From Sipunculus nudus (Eukaryota; Annelida; Sipuncula; Golfingiida; Sipunculidae), in assembly GCA_026874595.1 (NCBI GenBank), contig CM049320.1, forward strand, positions 18,984,988 to 19,048,987: DNA of 64,000 nt, written 5' to 3'. Shown piece by piece: positions 36,065-48,655 of the stretch. A program made the position numbers and the translations under genes. The notes under the pieces were generated by a model that was not told where the DNA came from, did not search any database, and saw only the letters and a program-made list of their open reading frames with translations. Every line of letters starts with the position of its first letter. Within the stretch, counting starts at the first letter, position 1.

Positions 36065-38540
36065 CGAGTGGTTCACTGAGTATGATGTATCATTACAAAA
36101 AAGAAATCTTCCTGATGTGAAAACAATATTGAGTGTACGCCAAGCTGACATTTAGTGACACCAGCTATCTGCGGTACATTATATGATACCTGGTCTCTTT
36201 ACCAGTCTGTCGTAATTTTGTTGTGTATATAAGCAATATGAAATGCCATGGGCTCAATAACCCCGTAAAATTACTGAAACACTCACACACATACGCGTGT
36301 GTGCGTACAAGAGAGGACTTTACTTTCACCCTATACTTCCGAGGACTAACAGTTCCGCTAGAGTTAGAAAGAAGAGCTATTGAGATCCTAAACACTAAGG
36401 GTACGCATGTATCCTTGAACACTTTTTTTCAAGAAAAAGACCGGTTAGACGTGAAAATGATGCATTGACTTCGCGCATAACTTGCTGGGATAACCTGCAG
36501 TTATGTCATGTCTTCGTGTCATAGCTCGGACCTGCTAATCAGGATATCAAGCACACTTGGTTTAAACATATCAATTTATAACAGGATTACAAACGTATCC
36601 AATCAGGCTAATGTGCATACTTTCCTGTAGATATATATAAACACAACCTTATATAAGACATCACGGTACAAGTCAAAGTACATAAAGTATGTGAAGATAT
36701 AATATATTTAGATTAATATTGCAATTCTATGTAAATTCATACTCTTCACCAAAATGAAACAAGACACAAGTAATACGATTAGAAAAAAGTCATTGAATAA
36801 TGTAACAATATAATGATGTAACATGCTCTCTCGATATAATAAGAGCAAAGCAAAAAATGCAAACGATAAACATATATTTACGTACATTTACACTGGATGT
36901 GTCTCTTATAAACTTTAGCACCAAGCTGCTCACAGTTTTTCTTGACAGATCAGAGGATATACCTATCATGTGGATAAGAAAATCTGTAAGTTTTGTTTTT
37001 GTTTTCTGTTTACTCCTGGAACCCATGGTAATATAAGGTTCTAATTCTAACTTCTCACGGTATAAATAACATCTGATGCCACTTAATAGGTTTGATAACC
37101 AGTTTAATTATATTATCGAGCATCCGGCTTACACACACAATAGATGGCCCTGTCACACACACAAACAAAAATTTCAAGCAAAACGTTCTTTCTGAGGACT
37201 TGTAAGAAACTTCCCTAGCATAGTTTTTTGATGCTTTAACAGTTTTTCTTTTGCGAGGACCTTTTGCGTTTGGTGTGCAGTCAATATCGGTTACAAGTTC
37301 GGTTACTCACACACATACATATATATGAGTTTACACTTATTCTTTTGTGTTAAACTATCATCTGTAGCCTAATGTTAAGATCATGAGCTGTTTACCACGA
37401 TGTGAATACAGTATGATGGAAGACCACTGTCGTTTTGCCACGGCTCTGCTATTTTTTTCGTTATCGCGCAAAATAAATCTCTACTAACCGTACTAAAACC
37501 ATAATACCCCCGACTTTGTCTTGGGAAACAATATTGGAAGATATATATTTTAAGGATTATGAGGATTCAGATTTTTTAAAGGAGAAAACACAATATGTTG
37601 TGCATATTTGACAGACTGTTATGTGAATAGGTCCCTTTAATCTTGTTAAAGCAGAACTATATATTATTAAATGAAACCATTTGAGAATTATTTCAACGTG
37701 TTTATTTAACTGGCTTCTTCTCAAGTATACTAGTATTTCATTTTTTTCAGTTTTATACCTGCAGTGTATCTGGCCCGTATGACCACTTAAAAATCGTGCA
37801 TGTGTATCGCCTCCAGTCGCAGAGGGAATGATTAAATGACAAAAACACAAAGTTTAGTGCAAGCAAACAACTGCATATTCAGATTCCTATACCATTGCCC
37901 TGGTTGCCTCTATACATGATTTACATACTGAACGGGATAAATTTAGGAGGATCGACAGAGCAGTGACGACACGCACACCCCATACAGATGACACACATAG
38001 AGCACGACACAGCATCATCCAGATAAGCAATCTTTCTTTAAAATACTGATAAAGGCAATATTTCACTCATTTTTCTTTGTTATAAAAAATCTAAATAGAA
38101 ATCAGATAATAATTAATAATCCTGATTTCATCAAAACGTTTAAATAATTGCTATATTCCATAAAATTACTCAAACAGAACTAATTGTCTAAGTTGGAGGT
38201 AACCTCTTTTTTTCTTTTTTTTTTTTTTGCTGAATGCTTGCAGAATTCTATTTCCATTCCGGTTTCGGACTACATGACCGGCAAGTTGCTGTCGCGGCCT
38301 CTCATTTTATATCCTAATGTTAGCCAGGTCCGCTGACGACTGCACCTGTGGTGCCTTAGTGTGTCACCGTCCTCATGGTTGGCTCATGCCAGAGAGGAAT
38401 CCAAAAAGGCGCACCAGGCGACACTAACAAATCAGCTATAGGATGAATAAACCTATATAAGAAATTCCTTTTTTTTGCAGACTAAAAAGTTTACAAACGT
38501 TTAATCATTCACATAATACAGAGCTGATGCAGTTGTTGAC
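36065..38540. other. No gene recognised
   Basis: AT-rich non-coding DNA. An 81-codon + frame at 36223-36468 has no recognised domain. Nothing else can be supported. Confidence 0.45.
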
Positions 38541-38547
38541 ACCATAT

Positions 38548-38580
38548 AACCTCGCTTATCCGTAACTCGTTTATCCGGAA
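38548..38580 (+). repeat. pogo/Tigger-like terminal repeat remnant
   Basis: After a TA dinucleotide comes ACCTCGCTTATCCGTAACTC followed by GTTTATCCGG. Paired CTTATCCG/TTTATCCG words near an end are characteristic of pogo/Tigger-type terminal repeats, which insert at TA. I found no matching inverted end or transposase in the next few kilobases, so at most this is a fragment. Confidence 0.35.
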
Positions 38581-39969
38581 GGTCCTTTGCGTAATTCAAC
38601 GGGGAGAATCGAACATTATTTTCTTATACCATCTATTAAATGACAATATAATAATATACAGTATATAATGAAAGATAAAAATACTGCCGACGCTTATTTC
38701 AAGTTAGCTCACGCCTTGCCTTCTTTGTCTATCAGGATTTTAATTCTTGTGGTCTTTTCAATCCCCTTGTGAGCATATATCCTAAGTAGCCATAAAAGGC
38801 GTTACACCCTATATCTGGCTTTCATTTTGAACCCAAATATTCGAGTCCAAGCAGTCCAGTGCTTATATACTCTCAAAAAGAAATTCAAAATGGAAATTTT
38901 TATGTTAGTTTACACATACTTTTTACACGAATGTTCGATTACATTAAGCTCCGGGTGCAGAGCTAAAGCTTGGTATGAGTAGTCGTTAAATTTTATTATA
39001 TATATCGCCAAGACTATGAGACATTGCCTAGTTTTATTCAATTTACCTTATTTTTTTCAGCTGGATCATTCAAAGATATCTGGCCTTATACCCATAGTAG
39101 TGCCCACAAAATGACAGAATTTACGGATTTTCTAATAAGACGAGCTATCAGTGAAGCTACATACTCATTCTGAATTCGGGCCAGATAATTCTAACATAAG
39201 CTTAGGAGCGAGGATAATGACTTATCTGTTACACACCTTACGATAAAAGTCAGGGTGTCACGGATAACGATCCAGCCTTATCTAGATCATCTCCGGACTG
39301 CAGGTTCGTTTAATATTGGACTTAGAATAAAACCAATACGGTCAGAAAATTGAGTTATAGGATCATAAAAAAGGGGATTTTATAGACCAAACAAGCATTA
39401 CCCGCCCTCTCATTTCAGCATGGATATTTCAACAAAGAAACAAGCCAGAATGATACTTAATACTAGTTTATAAAATCTGTACACAAACTTTAAATAGAAT
39501 GGTAAAGATCTCCGGCACGGCCAACGTCCCACATTATCCAGAACCAAGATAAAATACCCCTCGACTGGTAAAAGGTGAAGCAAAACCTGAAAAAAATTAA
39601 ACATGATAATATTCCGAAAAGTATCAGGCACGTTTATCCCCTAGAACATTGCCAGCGTCTAGAACATTGCCAGCCTTTTCTCCCCAGAAGGAAATAAAAA
39701 ACTTTACAGCCCTAATACTTTACATAACCGCTCCAATACATACAACCCAAGGAAATTTTCTGGTCTAAACATTACACAGTAAGAAACACCAAGCGAAAAC
39801 CCCTCGATATATATTTTGACAAATGAGGGAAAGTCTACTGGACTAATAGGCTCATATCCCTTTGAATATAATATAACTTTATCCTGTTATTTAGATCATA
39901 AGATTCAAGATAAGTAAAGGATATGAGGCTGCGTTTTATGAGGTTTTGCTGAATTGGTTAGGTACTCAC

Positions 39970-40105
39970 TAGGTTTACTACTGGTCCTGTGTTGTATGAT
40001 GTCCTCTACCATGCCTTCCAATGGACCTCCACAGGATCCGCTCCTCGGGGATGTCGGTGAACCGCTGATAGCCACACCCATTTTGGCATGTTCATCCTCA
40101 GGAAA
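39970..40105 (-). CDS. Possible internal exon, function unknown
   Basis: On the minus strand an acceptor (GGCTGCCTAG) precedes 40105 and a consensus donor A|GTGAGT follows 39970. The 136-bp interval is open in frame for 45 codons (starting FPEDEHAKMGVAISGSPTSP) and ends with one extra base. It is serine/glycine-rich and lies just downstream of the minus-strand Gypsy remnant. It could belong to a host gene or be chance. Confidence 0.3.
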
Positions 40106-40689
40106 CTAGGCAGCCACAACCAGGCACTTGTGCATACCGGTAAATATATCTCAAATGAGAACTTCTTAATATATAGTATATAGTCCCACGTTTATAAATT
40201 ATTTATACGATGTCTATGCACACTGGACATGGTGCTTGAGAAAAAAACTCAAGGCAGGTCGCTGGTTATCCCCTCCATCAAATTAACAAGCCACAAGGCT
40301 AAATGTTCATTCTGCCATGCATGTATCAAGTGCATCCCTCCACGGAGAGAGCCTCTTGCCAACTGACTTTTCCAGCATTGGCCAGGGTGCCTTGGCAAGA
40401 CCACCCAAAACAACAAAACCTTAATCTCAAATTGAATATACAGCCTCTGAAATCTACAGCCTAAAATAGCTCCATACTGAATGGCCTTGCTGGACCAATA
40501 AAGGTGATATAGATGACTCGGCAAGGGATCCACATGCTGAATAGATCCGCTCAAACCGAAATAACTTTACAAGGGAAGCCCAATACTAAGCTGTATGAAC
40601 CCTGACAAGTACAACTGAACCACTGATACATACTAGTGCCAGAGTAATTTATTGAATGCACTTCCAATTATTTACAAAGCAGCAGTAAA

Positions 40690-41450
40690 CCAAGTGATCA
40701 GGTTGTTTTCTTGCGATATATTTTTAAGCAGGTTAATGTGCAAATTTTTAACCTTATTGTCAACCTTCACCTTATAGTCACAGTCATTGAACCTACCAAG
40801 TCCTAGATATGCCCCTACCATTGGAGTAGCAGCTTGTTCCTGTCCGTCGGTGGTAGAACAAGTACTTGTTCAACTATATCCAGCGACCTGGATTTCTTAC
40901 CTCTGTCATGATACTGTTTGTATCTCCTTGATACCTAACCTGCTGCAGACACCTAGCAAGGCTTCTGCAACTGTCTCAATATCTATGTTCTTAAGGGCTA
41001 CTGCTTCGGGATATCTGGTCGCATAGTCCATAACAGTGAGATTGAATCCCATGCCTCTACTAGATGCTGGATAGATTAGACCAACAATATCCATAGCGAG
41101 CCTTCTCCAGGCTACATCTATTAAAGGTACCTTTCCCAAGGGATGTTTCGATATGTTTCCCTTAGATACTGTCCTTTGACAGATGTCGCAGGACCTGCAG
41201 AAGTCTGTAACATCAGAATACATACCTGGCCAATAAAACTGGGATGACACTCTCTCAAGAGTCCTCCCGACCCCATGGTGACCGGACATCACACCGTCGT
41301 GTGCTAGCTTGATGACCTCATCTCTGTAACATTTAGGCTGTACCACTTGTGTACTACGTTTACCTTCGAGACTTTTGTGTCTATGTTCTCGCACAAGGAT
41401 TTCATGTTTTATTTTGAAGATGGACTTACCTTGCTTATCAGTTTTAACCC
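40690..41450 (-). pseudogene. Integrase remnant
   Basis: The frame 41394-40906 gives the HHCC zinc finger (KLAHDGVMSGHHGVGRTLER, then CRSCDICQRT) and the start of the catalytic core (AMDIVGLIYPAS with the first catalytic D, DYATRYPEAVALKN). The core ends at IKEIQTVS where the second D would follow; the rest of the core is deleted. A C-terminal tail in the GPY-module family (VGRFND, KVKVDNKVKN, HINLLKNI) is still readable at 40830-40690. It would insert the DNA copy into the genome; this copy lacks two catalytic residues. Confidence 0.8.
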
Positions 41451-41591
41451 TGCTCCAAAGGTAATCGAGTGATTCATCTGATTTCTAGGCTGTAGGAAAG
41501 TCTTTCCGACCGATACTGGCTATTCGACGTGGTACCTTTAGGCTTTTTGGAGCTTTAACCTTGGACAGACTCCTAGTCTGTACCATGCTTA

Positions 41592-41861
41592 TTACGGGCT
41601 GGCTTTTCCAGTTTGGATCAGGTTCTTGCTGCTGCTCTTCATGCATAATGCATCCACCTCACCAGTATAAAAAGGACAATCTATGTGTACTCTAGCTATT
41701 GGATATTGCCTGACAGTGCCATCTATGAGAACACAAGTTGCGCTAATGCCAGTCATCTGCTCATCAGGTATCAGGGCAGAGGGTACCACAGCCGTACTGC
41801 AACCTGTATCCCTAAGGACTGAAACCTCAGAGCCACAAACAATACCTTTGCTTGTAGGCAT
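41592..41861 (-). pseudogene. Retroelement aspartic protease remnant
   Basis: The frame contains VLRDTGCSTAVV with the catalytic D-T-G, then IDGTVRQYPIARVHIDCPFY and TGEVDALCMKSSSKNLI, the usual flap and C-terminal part. It sits between Gag and integrase remnants in the same orientation. The catalytic triplet is intact, but the surrounding pol is broken. Confidence 0.8.
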
Positions 41862-42089
41862 GCCTGACGAATGGTTTGCCTACTTCCGTTTGGCAAGATA
41901 TATTAAGTAGTTCAGGGTTTTCTAGGTCTAATGGATTTGACCCAGAGGAGACTGGGTTAGCAAAGAAACAAAGGCTTGTTTCTGTAGCTGACTCACCTTG
42001 CATAGACTTCCAGGGCCTCTTTCACTGCTACATTGACAGCTTCTTTAATTAACTGTTGATGATCTATGGTTTGTTGGTCCTGGGCTAAG

Positions 42090-43075
42090 TTCCTTAGTTC
42101 CCTACGTTTACATTGGTAAGACTTATGGCCAGGTAAACCAGTTGAAACATTTGATTGTCGCTTGGTTAGGTAGATGTTTCTTATCTTGCTTGCTTTGCTT
42201 TGACAAAAGGTCCAAAGATTTGTTGGGGTTCTTTCCTACCGTTTGGCCACTTTTATATGGCACACAAAAGCTATGTTGCCCGTGATCTTCCACATACCTT
42301 TAGGCCAGGATTATCATTACATCCATGTTCGTACATCCTCTCTCCCTTAAAAACAAGGACAAATCTTTACAACATGAGCTCATAAACTGTTCCCTTAATA
42401 ACAAATTCTTAAGACCGTCGTAAGGATGTTCTTGTCAGAGAGCTTTACTCAGTTTTGAAAGTAACTGTTAAGACGTGCAGCAAACTGGCTTGGAGGTTTA
42501 CTCTTTTCTGGTCTACTGGACCGGAATCTATCCATTTAACCTTCTTCGGTCATTTGATACCTTTTCAGAAGAGCTAACTTCAACCGATTATAATCTAAAG
42601 CTTCTTTAGGAGGTAGTCTAGTGAACACATCAAGGGATTTACCTTTCAATATTGCACTCAGACGGATGGCCCAGTCCGACCTTGCCAACTTTTGTCCTGA
42701 GGCTAGTCTCTCAAACCCCTCAAGATAAGCATCAAGGCTATCTCTGTTCTCATCAAAGGGTGGCATTTTGATGGCTGGAAGAGAGGTTGCATCTACCGGT
42801 TTGTTAGAGTTAGGATCTGGTTTTGCCATTTGAACTTTAATTTTTAGTACCTCTAACTCATGTGTCTCGGCTTCATTCTGTCTAGCGATCTCTCGTTCCC
42901 TAAGCCTATCCTCCCTCTCCTGGTCACCCCTGCGTTTATCCTTAATACGTTTGATCTCACGATCAACAAATTCCTGGAGGTTGCTACCGGCATAACACAG
43001 ATCGTTATCGAATTTCAAGATCTTCTCTAGGCCCTCCATCTTGAAAATCAAATCTGACTCAATGCAAACATTCAC
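42090..43075 (-). pseudogene. Gag remnant with SCAN-like region and zinc-knuckle trace
   Basis: The frame 43075-42536 encodes a charged coiled-coil part (REDRLREREIARQNEAETHE) and a capsid-like part (MPPFDENRDSLDAYLEGFER, ALLKRYQMTEEG). After a stop, the same protein continues in other frames with EHPYDGLKNLLLREQFMSSC and KDLSLFLRE, then YVEDHGQHSFCVPYKSG; this matches the C-terminal capsid fold related to SCAN. A partial knuckle (GHKSYQC) appears near 42115. Several frame breaks make it non-functional. Gag would form the particle shell. Confidence 0.7.
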
Positions 43076-43627
43076 TAAAAAGTCAAAGAGTTGTGTTTAT
43101 AAACATGAAATTGTGCAAAGGCTAGGTGTTTATCATATATATGTTTATGGATTAAAATAAAACTAAGTCAACAGGACAATCAACGCCAAGACAGTCGCTC
43201 CGGACAATTTTACTATTGCAGTTATGTATTCAAAAGTATTGGGTGTCTTTATGGAAATTTAATGGCTAATATTTATAAAAGGTAGTCTAAAGTGTCATGA
43301 AGTGTCTAAAAATCTTTTCACAAAACGATATCCAGAGGCAATTTGTTACTTTTGCATCTGTTTCTAAAACATAAAAATATACCGAGATATTAACATAATT
43401 TAGCCTTTTAAAAGTTAAAGATGACAGTTTTCTAAAAGGCATTAGATGTTCTCGACCGGTAACCAGGTTGCACATTTCAGACATTCGAGTTACTTAACAT
43501 ATTCCACTTATCAGATATAATCTCTGATTTTATCCACGATTCTTTGAATAACAGAATCGTTTGTACCCTGAAAAATCAGCACAATTAACTATGAGTAAGT
43601 AATTGTCTTCAGGGTTATGAGGGCTTC

Positions 43628-43628
<1 letters not shown>

Positions 43629-43672
<44 letters not shown>
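43629..43672. repeat. (AT)n microsatellite
   Basis: About 44 bp of AT repeat in non-coding DNA. The flanks at 43080-44000 hold no gene I can recognise. Confidence 0.95.
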
Positions 43673-43677
<5 letters not shown>

Positions 43678-44019
43678 CCTATATGGGTACGAGGTAATTA
43701 TATAGTTCAATGTATTGATACAGAGGGGGAAAGATAGGGTATGTTTAACAAAATCACACAGATAAACGGTTATATTGTTCAAAATTAAAGGACTGATCCC
43801 AGACTGCCACAATTGGCATTATAGTAATTGATTGGTCGTTCTGTTTGTGATATGAAATCTAAAAGGGCATTTAAAGCTATAGTATCTAGATACTTTGTAA
43901 TATTTGGGTATTCATATTTCCTTTAAAATGATAGACGATGTTAATCCTTTCCTTGAATATAATTAGTTCATGACTATATCATCAAAAAAATACCCACGAG
44001 ACCCGTTAATATCACATTG

Positions 44020-44213
44020 GTCGGTAAGACTGTTAGCGGGCTGGCTGGCAGTTTGAAACGGCGCAAGTAACCCCCAGCTACCTCATTATGGTATGCACTG
44101 GGAATCCTCTATGAATATTCATCGATACGCATGCGCGTCATTAACCCAAGCGGCCTTGTTGACAGAGAATTTGACAGAAACCGTCACAGCGGGATTCATA
44201 GCTGCAGGTAAGT
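44020..44213 (+). promoter_or_regulatory. CpG-containing 5' exon / promoter candidate with splice donor
   Basis: This stretch is markedly richer in CpG than its surroundings (for example ACGCATGCGCGTCATTAACC). It ends in a textbook donor, GCTGCAG|GTAAGT, with the border at 44207/44208. That is the pattern of an untranslated first exon on the + strand. The next + exon is not certain; the terminal exon candidate at 46700 is in the right orientation. Confidence 0.4.
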
Positions 44214-46040
44214 CCTTTTTGCCTTGGAAATATATTTCCGTGACCTGATTTGTCTTTTTAAAATGTTTTCTTCTCGCATAAACGATTATTGAGTGTGAAA
44301 TGGTTCAATTTCAATGGCAATGCGCTGTACGTTCGCGCAGATCGCCGTGTGCCTGTCAGTGTCACACACGCTTCGTCGCTTCTGTCATCTATTTTGATAA
44401 AAAAAATGACGGACATTGCACAAGCCACTGGTATAAACAAAACCTCACGAGCTTGAGATATAAAAAGTAGCCTACAACAGGATTGTGTGGTTTGTGCACG
44501 CGCCTGAGAAACACGCCATGATCTTGTGATGGCTGATGTCCAGCAGACGCCTGCGTCACCTCAGCCCTCGCCCCTCCCACTTTCTGACACACCCCGACAC
44601 TTTTCCTTATCAGATGTGATAAGGATGGAATGCATAAAAATTAAATGCATGTTTTTCATATACAGATATAAAAAGTGAGATTATTTATTTAAAAATATTA
44701 CACCAAAATATATAACACTAATCATGACTGAAATAATATATCATCACTTTCCTGCTGAAACCCTGGAAGTATTTAAATTCCAAGGCTTCTGACTTTATTC
44801 ATGAAAAAAAAACATTTTTAGTCTGCATATATAAAAAATTTTATTTTAATTTTTTATAATCTTTTAAAGGGTTCTGGTTTTTGACAGTCTCTCATACAGT
44901 AACATAATTGAATTATATTGACTGGGGCGAGTATAATATTAATGACAAAGGAATTAACTGTAACTGCTGTTTATAATATTATAATCATTTTACAGACAAT
45001 GAGTAAAAACAGAATGGGAAAAAAAGGTTAACACTCATTAAATAATTTGATTCAAGAATATAAGGGAAGCCCCAGTTTCTCCATTTAATCTGATAAAAAC
45101 AAGTACAGCACATGACAACAAAATATGAAAATATGAATCATATCAATACAATTCAAGCAAATACATAAGTTTATCATTATATCTTTGTTACTCTTACTCT
45201 GTGGAATCACCTTTACAGAAACAGAAAACTGTAACCACCAATAAGATCCATTAACTATCAAATATGAGACATCCAAATGAATTATAACCAAATATATTTC
45301 CAAATGTATTGTATCAGGTTAATATTAACCCCTTTACTGGTCAAGGCAATTTTTACTTGCACTTTAGGGAGATACAATCTTTGTATTTATCTTACAGGTA
45401 AAACCTTGCTCAGTTTTGATTTTATCTAACCAAATTTTAAAAGATTTACTATGGAGATTGTATGCTTTTCTTTATAGGAAATCCTTAAAACTGCATCTTT
45501 TTTTTACAAAGGATCAAAGCCGATTGGAGAGTTCTCAGTGTTTATTTCAAAGTGTCTAGAATAATACAGTAGTAAATTGGTTGATCGTCTTCTGTCAAAA
45601 TATAACAATCCTGACAATCTAGGCAGATGAGGGTTTTTCTAACAAAAGTCAGCATCATTTCCATGACTGCATATAAATATATTACATCCTTCATAAAGAA
45701 CTTATCCAATCTCTAAACCAAAAATATTATTATATAAACTCAGAAATAATAATTCAGTATAACAGAAATTATTTTTAAAAGCTACATGGAAGATACAAAA
45801 TGTGTCACTTGATTTTTTGCATGACTGTTTGTATAAATATAGAAAAACATAATATCACTGTGATTCTAAAACAGCTATCAGTCAATTCAATGTTGTCTTT
45901 TTCTTTGTTAAAACACACTTCTTTATTATAACTATTAAAAATCTTTGATTCAGTTCAATCATTCCTGGAGCAGCACTGCAGTACCATGATTTATGTTGGA
46001 TATAATTATTTATCAAACTCTATAATATGCTAAAAGTCTC
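44214..46040. other. No gene recognised
   Basis: AT-rich, intron-like DNA downstream of the 44208 donor. The 44300-44600 part is still richer in CpG. No exon can be supported. Confidence 0.4.
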
Positions 46041-46042
46041 TT

Positions 46043-47352
46043 TTACAATTTCATTTCTTTAACATATCTGGATTTATGTGATTTCACAATGTCCTCTAGT
46101 GGCGGTCTCTGTACGGAGTGTATAGTTTTGCTTATTCTCCTTGGGTCTTCCTCACCCATAGGGACAGGCCTCCCCATTGACTTGCTGTCCTCCAGCCTTC
46201 TACGCAGGATATCTCTCTGGATGTCTGGAATATATCTATATTCTTTTTTCACTTTATCGCCACTGGCTGATAGTGTTTGCTGTGCTTAGAAAACACAGCT
46301 CTGTACCTGGAAACAAGAAATCAGTTTTTCATAAAATTTGGCACACAAACAGATAAAACACACAGAGTTATTTTGAGCTATTTACATTCTTTAACATTAT
46401 TCCATTTTTGTTTGATTTGTTCAAGTGAATATTTAAAAATTGAATATATTTTAGTCTCACAAATTACTGATTTCTTATTGTACATACCCAGTACAATCGG
46501 GTGTATTTGTATGGCATGTTAATGTTAATGCACCCCCCCCCCCCCCCTTAAACTAGCTAAATATAGGGAATATAGTTAATGTAGCAATTCAATATGGTAA
46601 TATTCTTCACTCAAACAGCATAATACACCAGTACCGTTGATATCCCATTATGAATCTATTTTAATTTCAAGAGCTGTTATACTTTTCTTTTGTTTTCAGG
46701 GTTTTCTTTCCAAAGACTGGCACGAGGGAGGCTTGTCAACTGACTATGTGATGGTGGAGTAAAGACTTTCCATACCCCTCATGTCTGCTGATTACCATGC
46801 TAAATATTTTTTACTGTTGTCGCATGCACAGACTTGATAAGATCTCGTCTTTCTTTTTTTTACTAAGATTATTTAGGTTTTCATGAGGAGTCACCATTGG
46901 GTTAATCACACATATTTTAATAGCATGTAATCATACCTTGGATTTCCCTGTGCATCAAGCTGCAAAGGCCTGTCTTTGTGCATCATATAGTCTGTGGCTG
47001 CTAACTCTACACGGCATCTGTACACAGGTGGTCTGGAATGAAATATGATCATACACTAAAAGGTCATATAATGTTAGAAAGAAAGTTTTAACACATCAAA
47101 ACTATTTTAAACAATATACCAGTATGCAAGATGATTGCTATTCTTGCCACTTAAGTCATTGTGAGGCATACATTGTTCTGTAATATTTTACACTACTTCT
47201 AAAGCAGTTATATTCAAATTTGCAGACACTATTTACAGTCTGCAAGAAGTTAGAGTGAAGGGAACATTTAAACTCTGTACTCACGTGTATGAGAACCTTT
47301 TTGACGCATACATCAGGATCAGCTGATGGAATGCTTCCATTGAAATGTTTGC
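46043..47352 (-). CDS. Three-exon gene, function unknown, with one frame break near its 3' end
   Basis: Minus-strand exons 47352-47285, 47032-46937 and 46306-46043 have good acceptors (CTCTTGCAG, TTTCATTCCAG, TTGTTTCCAG) and donors (GTGAGT, GTATGA). Their phases fit: two bases left over are completed by one base at each junction. The first exon has ATG at codon 5 (MEAFHQLILMYASKRFSYT). The second reads PPVYRCRVELAATDYMMHKD. The third begins YRAVFSKHSKHYQP and then meets TGA at 46251-46249. One frame over, from about 46260, a clear coding tail runs to TAA at 46043 (YIPDIQRDILRRRLEDSKS, ending SRYVKEMKL). A one-base deletion near 46255-46262 would explain this. The protein is small, basic and without membrane segments. 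The family is not recognised, and earlier exons may exist. Confidence 0.55.
46533..46548. repeat. Poly-C run
   Basis: About 16 consecutive C. Similar C or G runs of 9-18 bases occur near 16860, 30566, 50953, 58108 (G) and 62266. Runs like these are prone to length error in sequencing. Confidence 0.8.
46700..46762 (+). CDS. Possible terminal exon on the opposite strand, inside the intron
   Basis: A strong acceptor (TTCTTTTGTTTTCAG) ends at 46699, and the following in-phase frame reads GFLSKDWHEGGLSTDYVMVE to TAA at 46760-46762. The composition is soluble and protein-like. It lies between exons two and three of the minus-strand gene. The upstream partner could start at the 44208 donor, but no joining exon was found. 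Twenty codons are too few to be sure. Confidence 0.3.
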   Translation, partial: GFLSKDWHEGGLSTDYVMVE

Positions 47353-48607
47353 CTGCAAGAGATATAAAAGGAAAACGGTTATTTTTTTTATGATGAACTC
47401 CTAGCACGATTTTTAAATTGCAAAGTTAAGAAATAACAAAGTTGCTTCTTTTCAATACCTGACTTGCCTACTGTTTTTCTTGCCTCCGCCTGGTGGGCAT
47501 ATGTTTATAACCATCTATGTGTGTTTGATTAGATTTTGGTGTCATCCGGATCATGATCCGGAGGAATGTCATCAAGGAATATTCAAAAATGTAGAGTCAT
47601 TTATACACAAATGAACCTGAGCTGAATAAGTAAACAGTATTGGAAGCATGCCATAAAAGGGTCCTTTATATGATGAAAGCTTGCTTTCCGTATAATGCAG
47701 ATTTCTAGTTTTCATTTCATACATGAATCTAAGTCGGATCTTTCCGCACCTTAAAAAAATAAGCATTATGAATTTCTTAACACTGCAATCAATTTATTGT
47801 GATATATTATATATCAACATATTTCTTCCTGTTACAAAAAGAATAAATTTATCATTTGGACAGACAATTTCCAGACAATTTCCACCATATTTACATTATT
47901 GAATTATTTCTTTGGATTCCGAATCACCCATACAGACAAACTTGGTCTGCTGAGTAACTGAAGATTATATATATGTACAAGAATTTGTACCATCAGCACT
48001 AACAAGATGTCAATGTTAAAGAATTCATTTTTATATATCTTTTTTTTATTTACATGAACCGGTTCAGCGGGCTGTAGCTGACACCTGCATGGAGATATAT
48101 AAATAAATTTGTGCTCAATATTTTGCTTTTTGGCGATTAGCCCTAAATCTGTTACCTTGGTAAGGGGGATATGAGACAAAAGTACCTGTGAAAATGACTA
48201 TGTGGATATGAATAAAATGAGGTACACTTAGGATGGTCATGCTTTTTTTCATAAAAATTTGAGGAAACACGATTTGGGGTGATTTTGATCGTTGACGTTA
48301 TTTGAACAAACTCATGAGACGTCATGGATTTATAAGCGTATATAAGATTGTTATGTTCAGAATGAATGCTTTAAATTAAGACAAAGAGGCACAGAACATC
48401 AGACAGTTCATGCATCCATATATATCTACAAAGTTTCGCATTCCACGGATTTTGACCCATAATGCGCAAGCATGGTAAAGGCAGGAAACGCTCCAAGAAA
48501 AGATATAGTCATTTCTTTATATTTGTACTCCCAATGACTGTTACACAAATTTCCATGTGCATCCAAGTTGGTCCTATTTGTTCTTCTATCCATTCATTCA
48601 TTCATCA

Positions 48608-48655
<48 letters not shown>

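Larger units (their letters stand above)
40680..43080 (-). mobile_element. Decayed Ty3/Gypsy remnant, Gag-PR-IN (Gmr1-like order)
   Basis: Read on the minus strand: Gag from about 43040, protease at 41861-41640, then a ~200-bp linker and integrase from 41450 to about 40690. No RT or RNase H lies between protease and integrase. The linker is coding-like (QTRSLSKVKAPKSLKVPRR; ESLDYLWSRVK) and resembles the normal lead-in to integrase, so the adjacency looks original. Sequence after the integrase end is unrecognisable, so the RT part is missing. No LTRs were identified. Confidence 0.75.

Noticed and set aside
40249-40554. A 101-codon minus-strand frame that could be the RT of the 40.7-43.1 kb element
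   Set aside because: No RT or RNase H motif is visible in it.
47457-47513. Possible first exon for the gene at 46.0-47.35 kb
   Set aside because: It ends with two leftover bases, while the next exon reads openly only from a codon boundary, so they cannot be joined.
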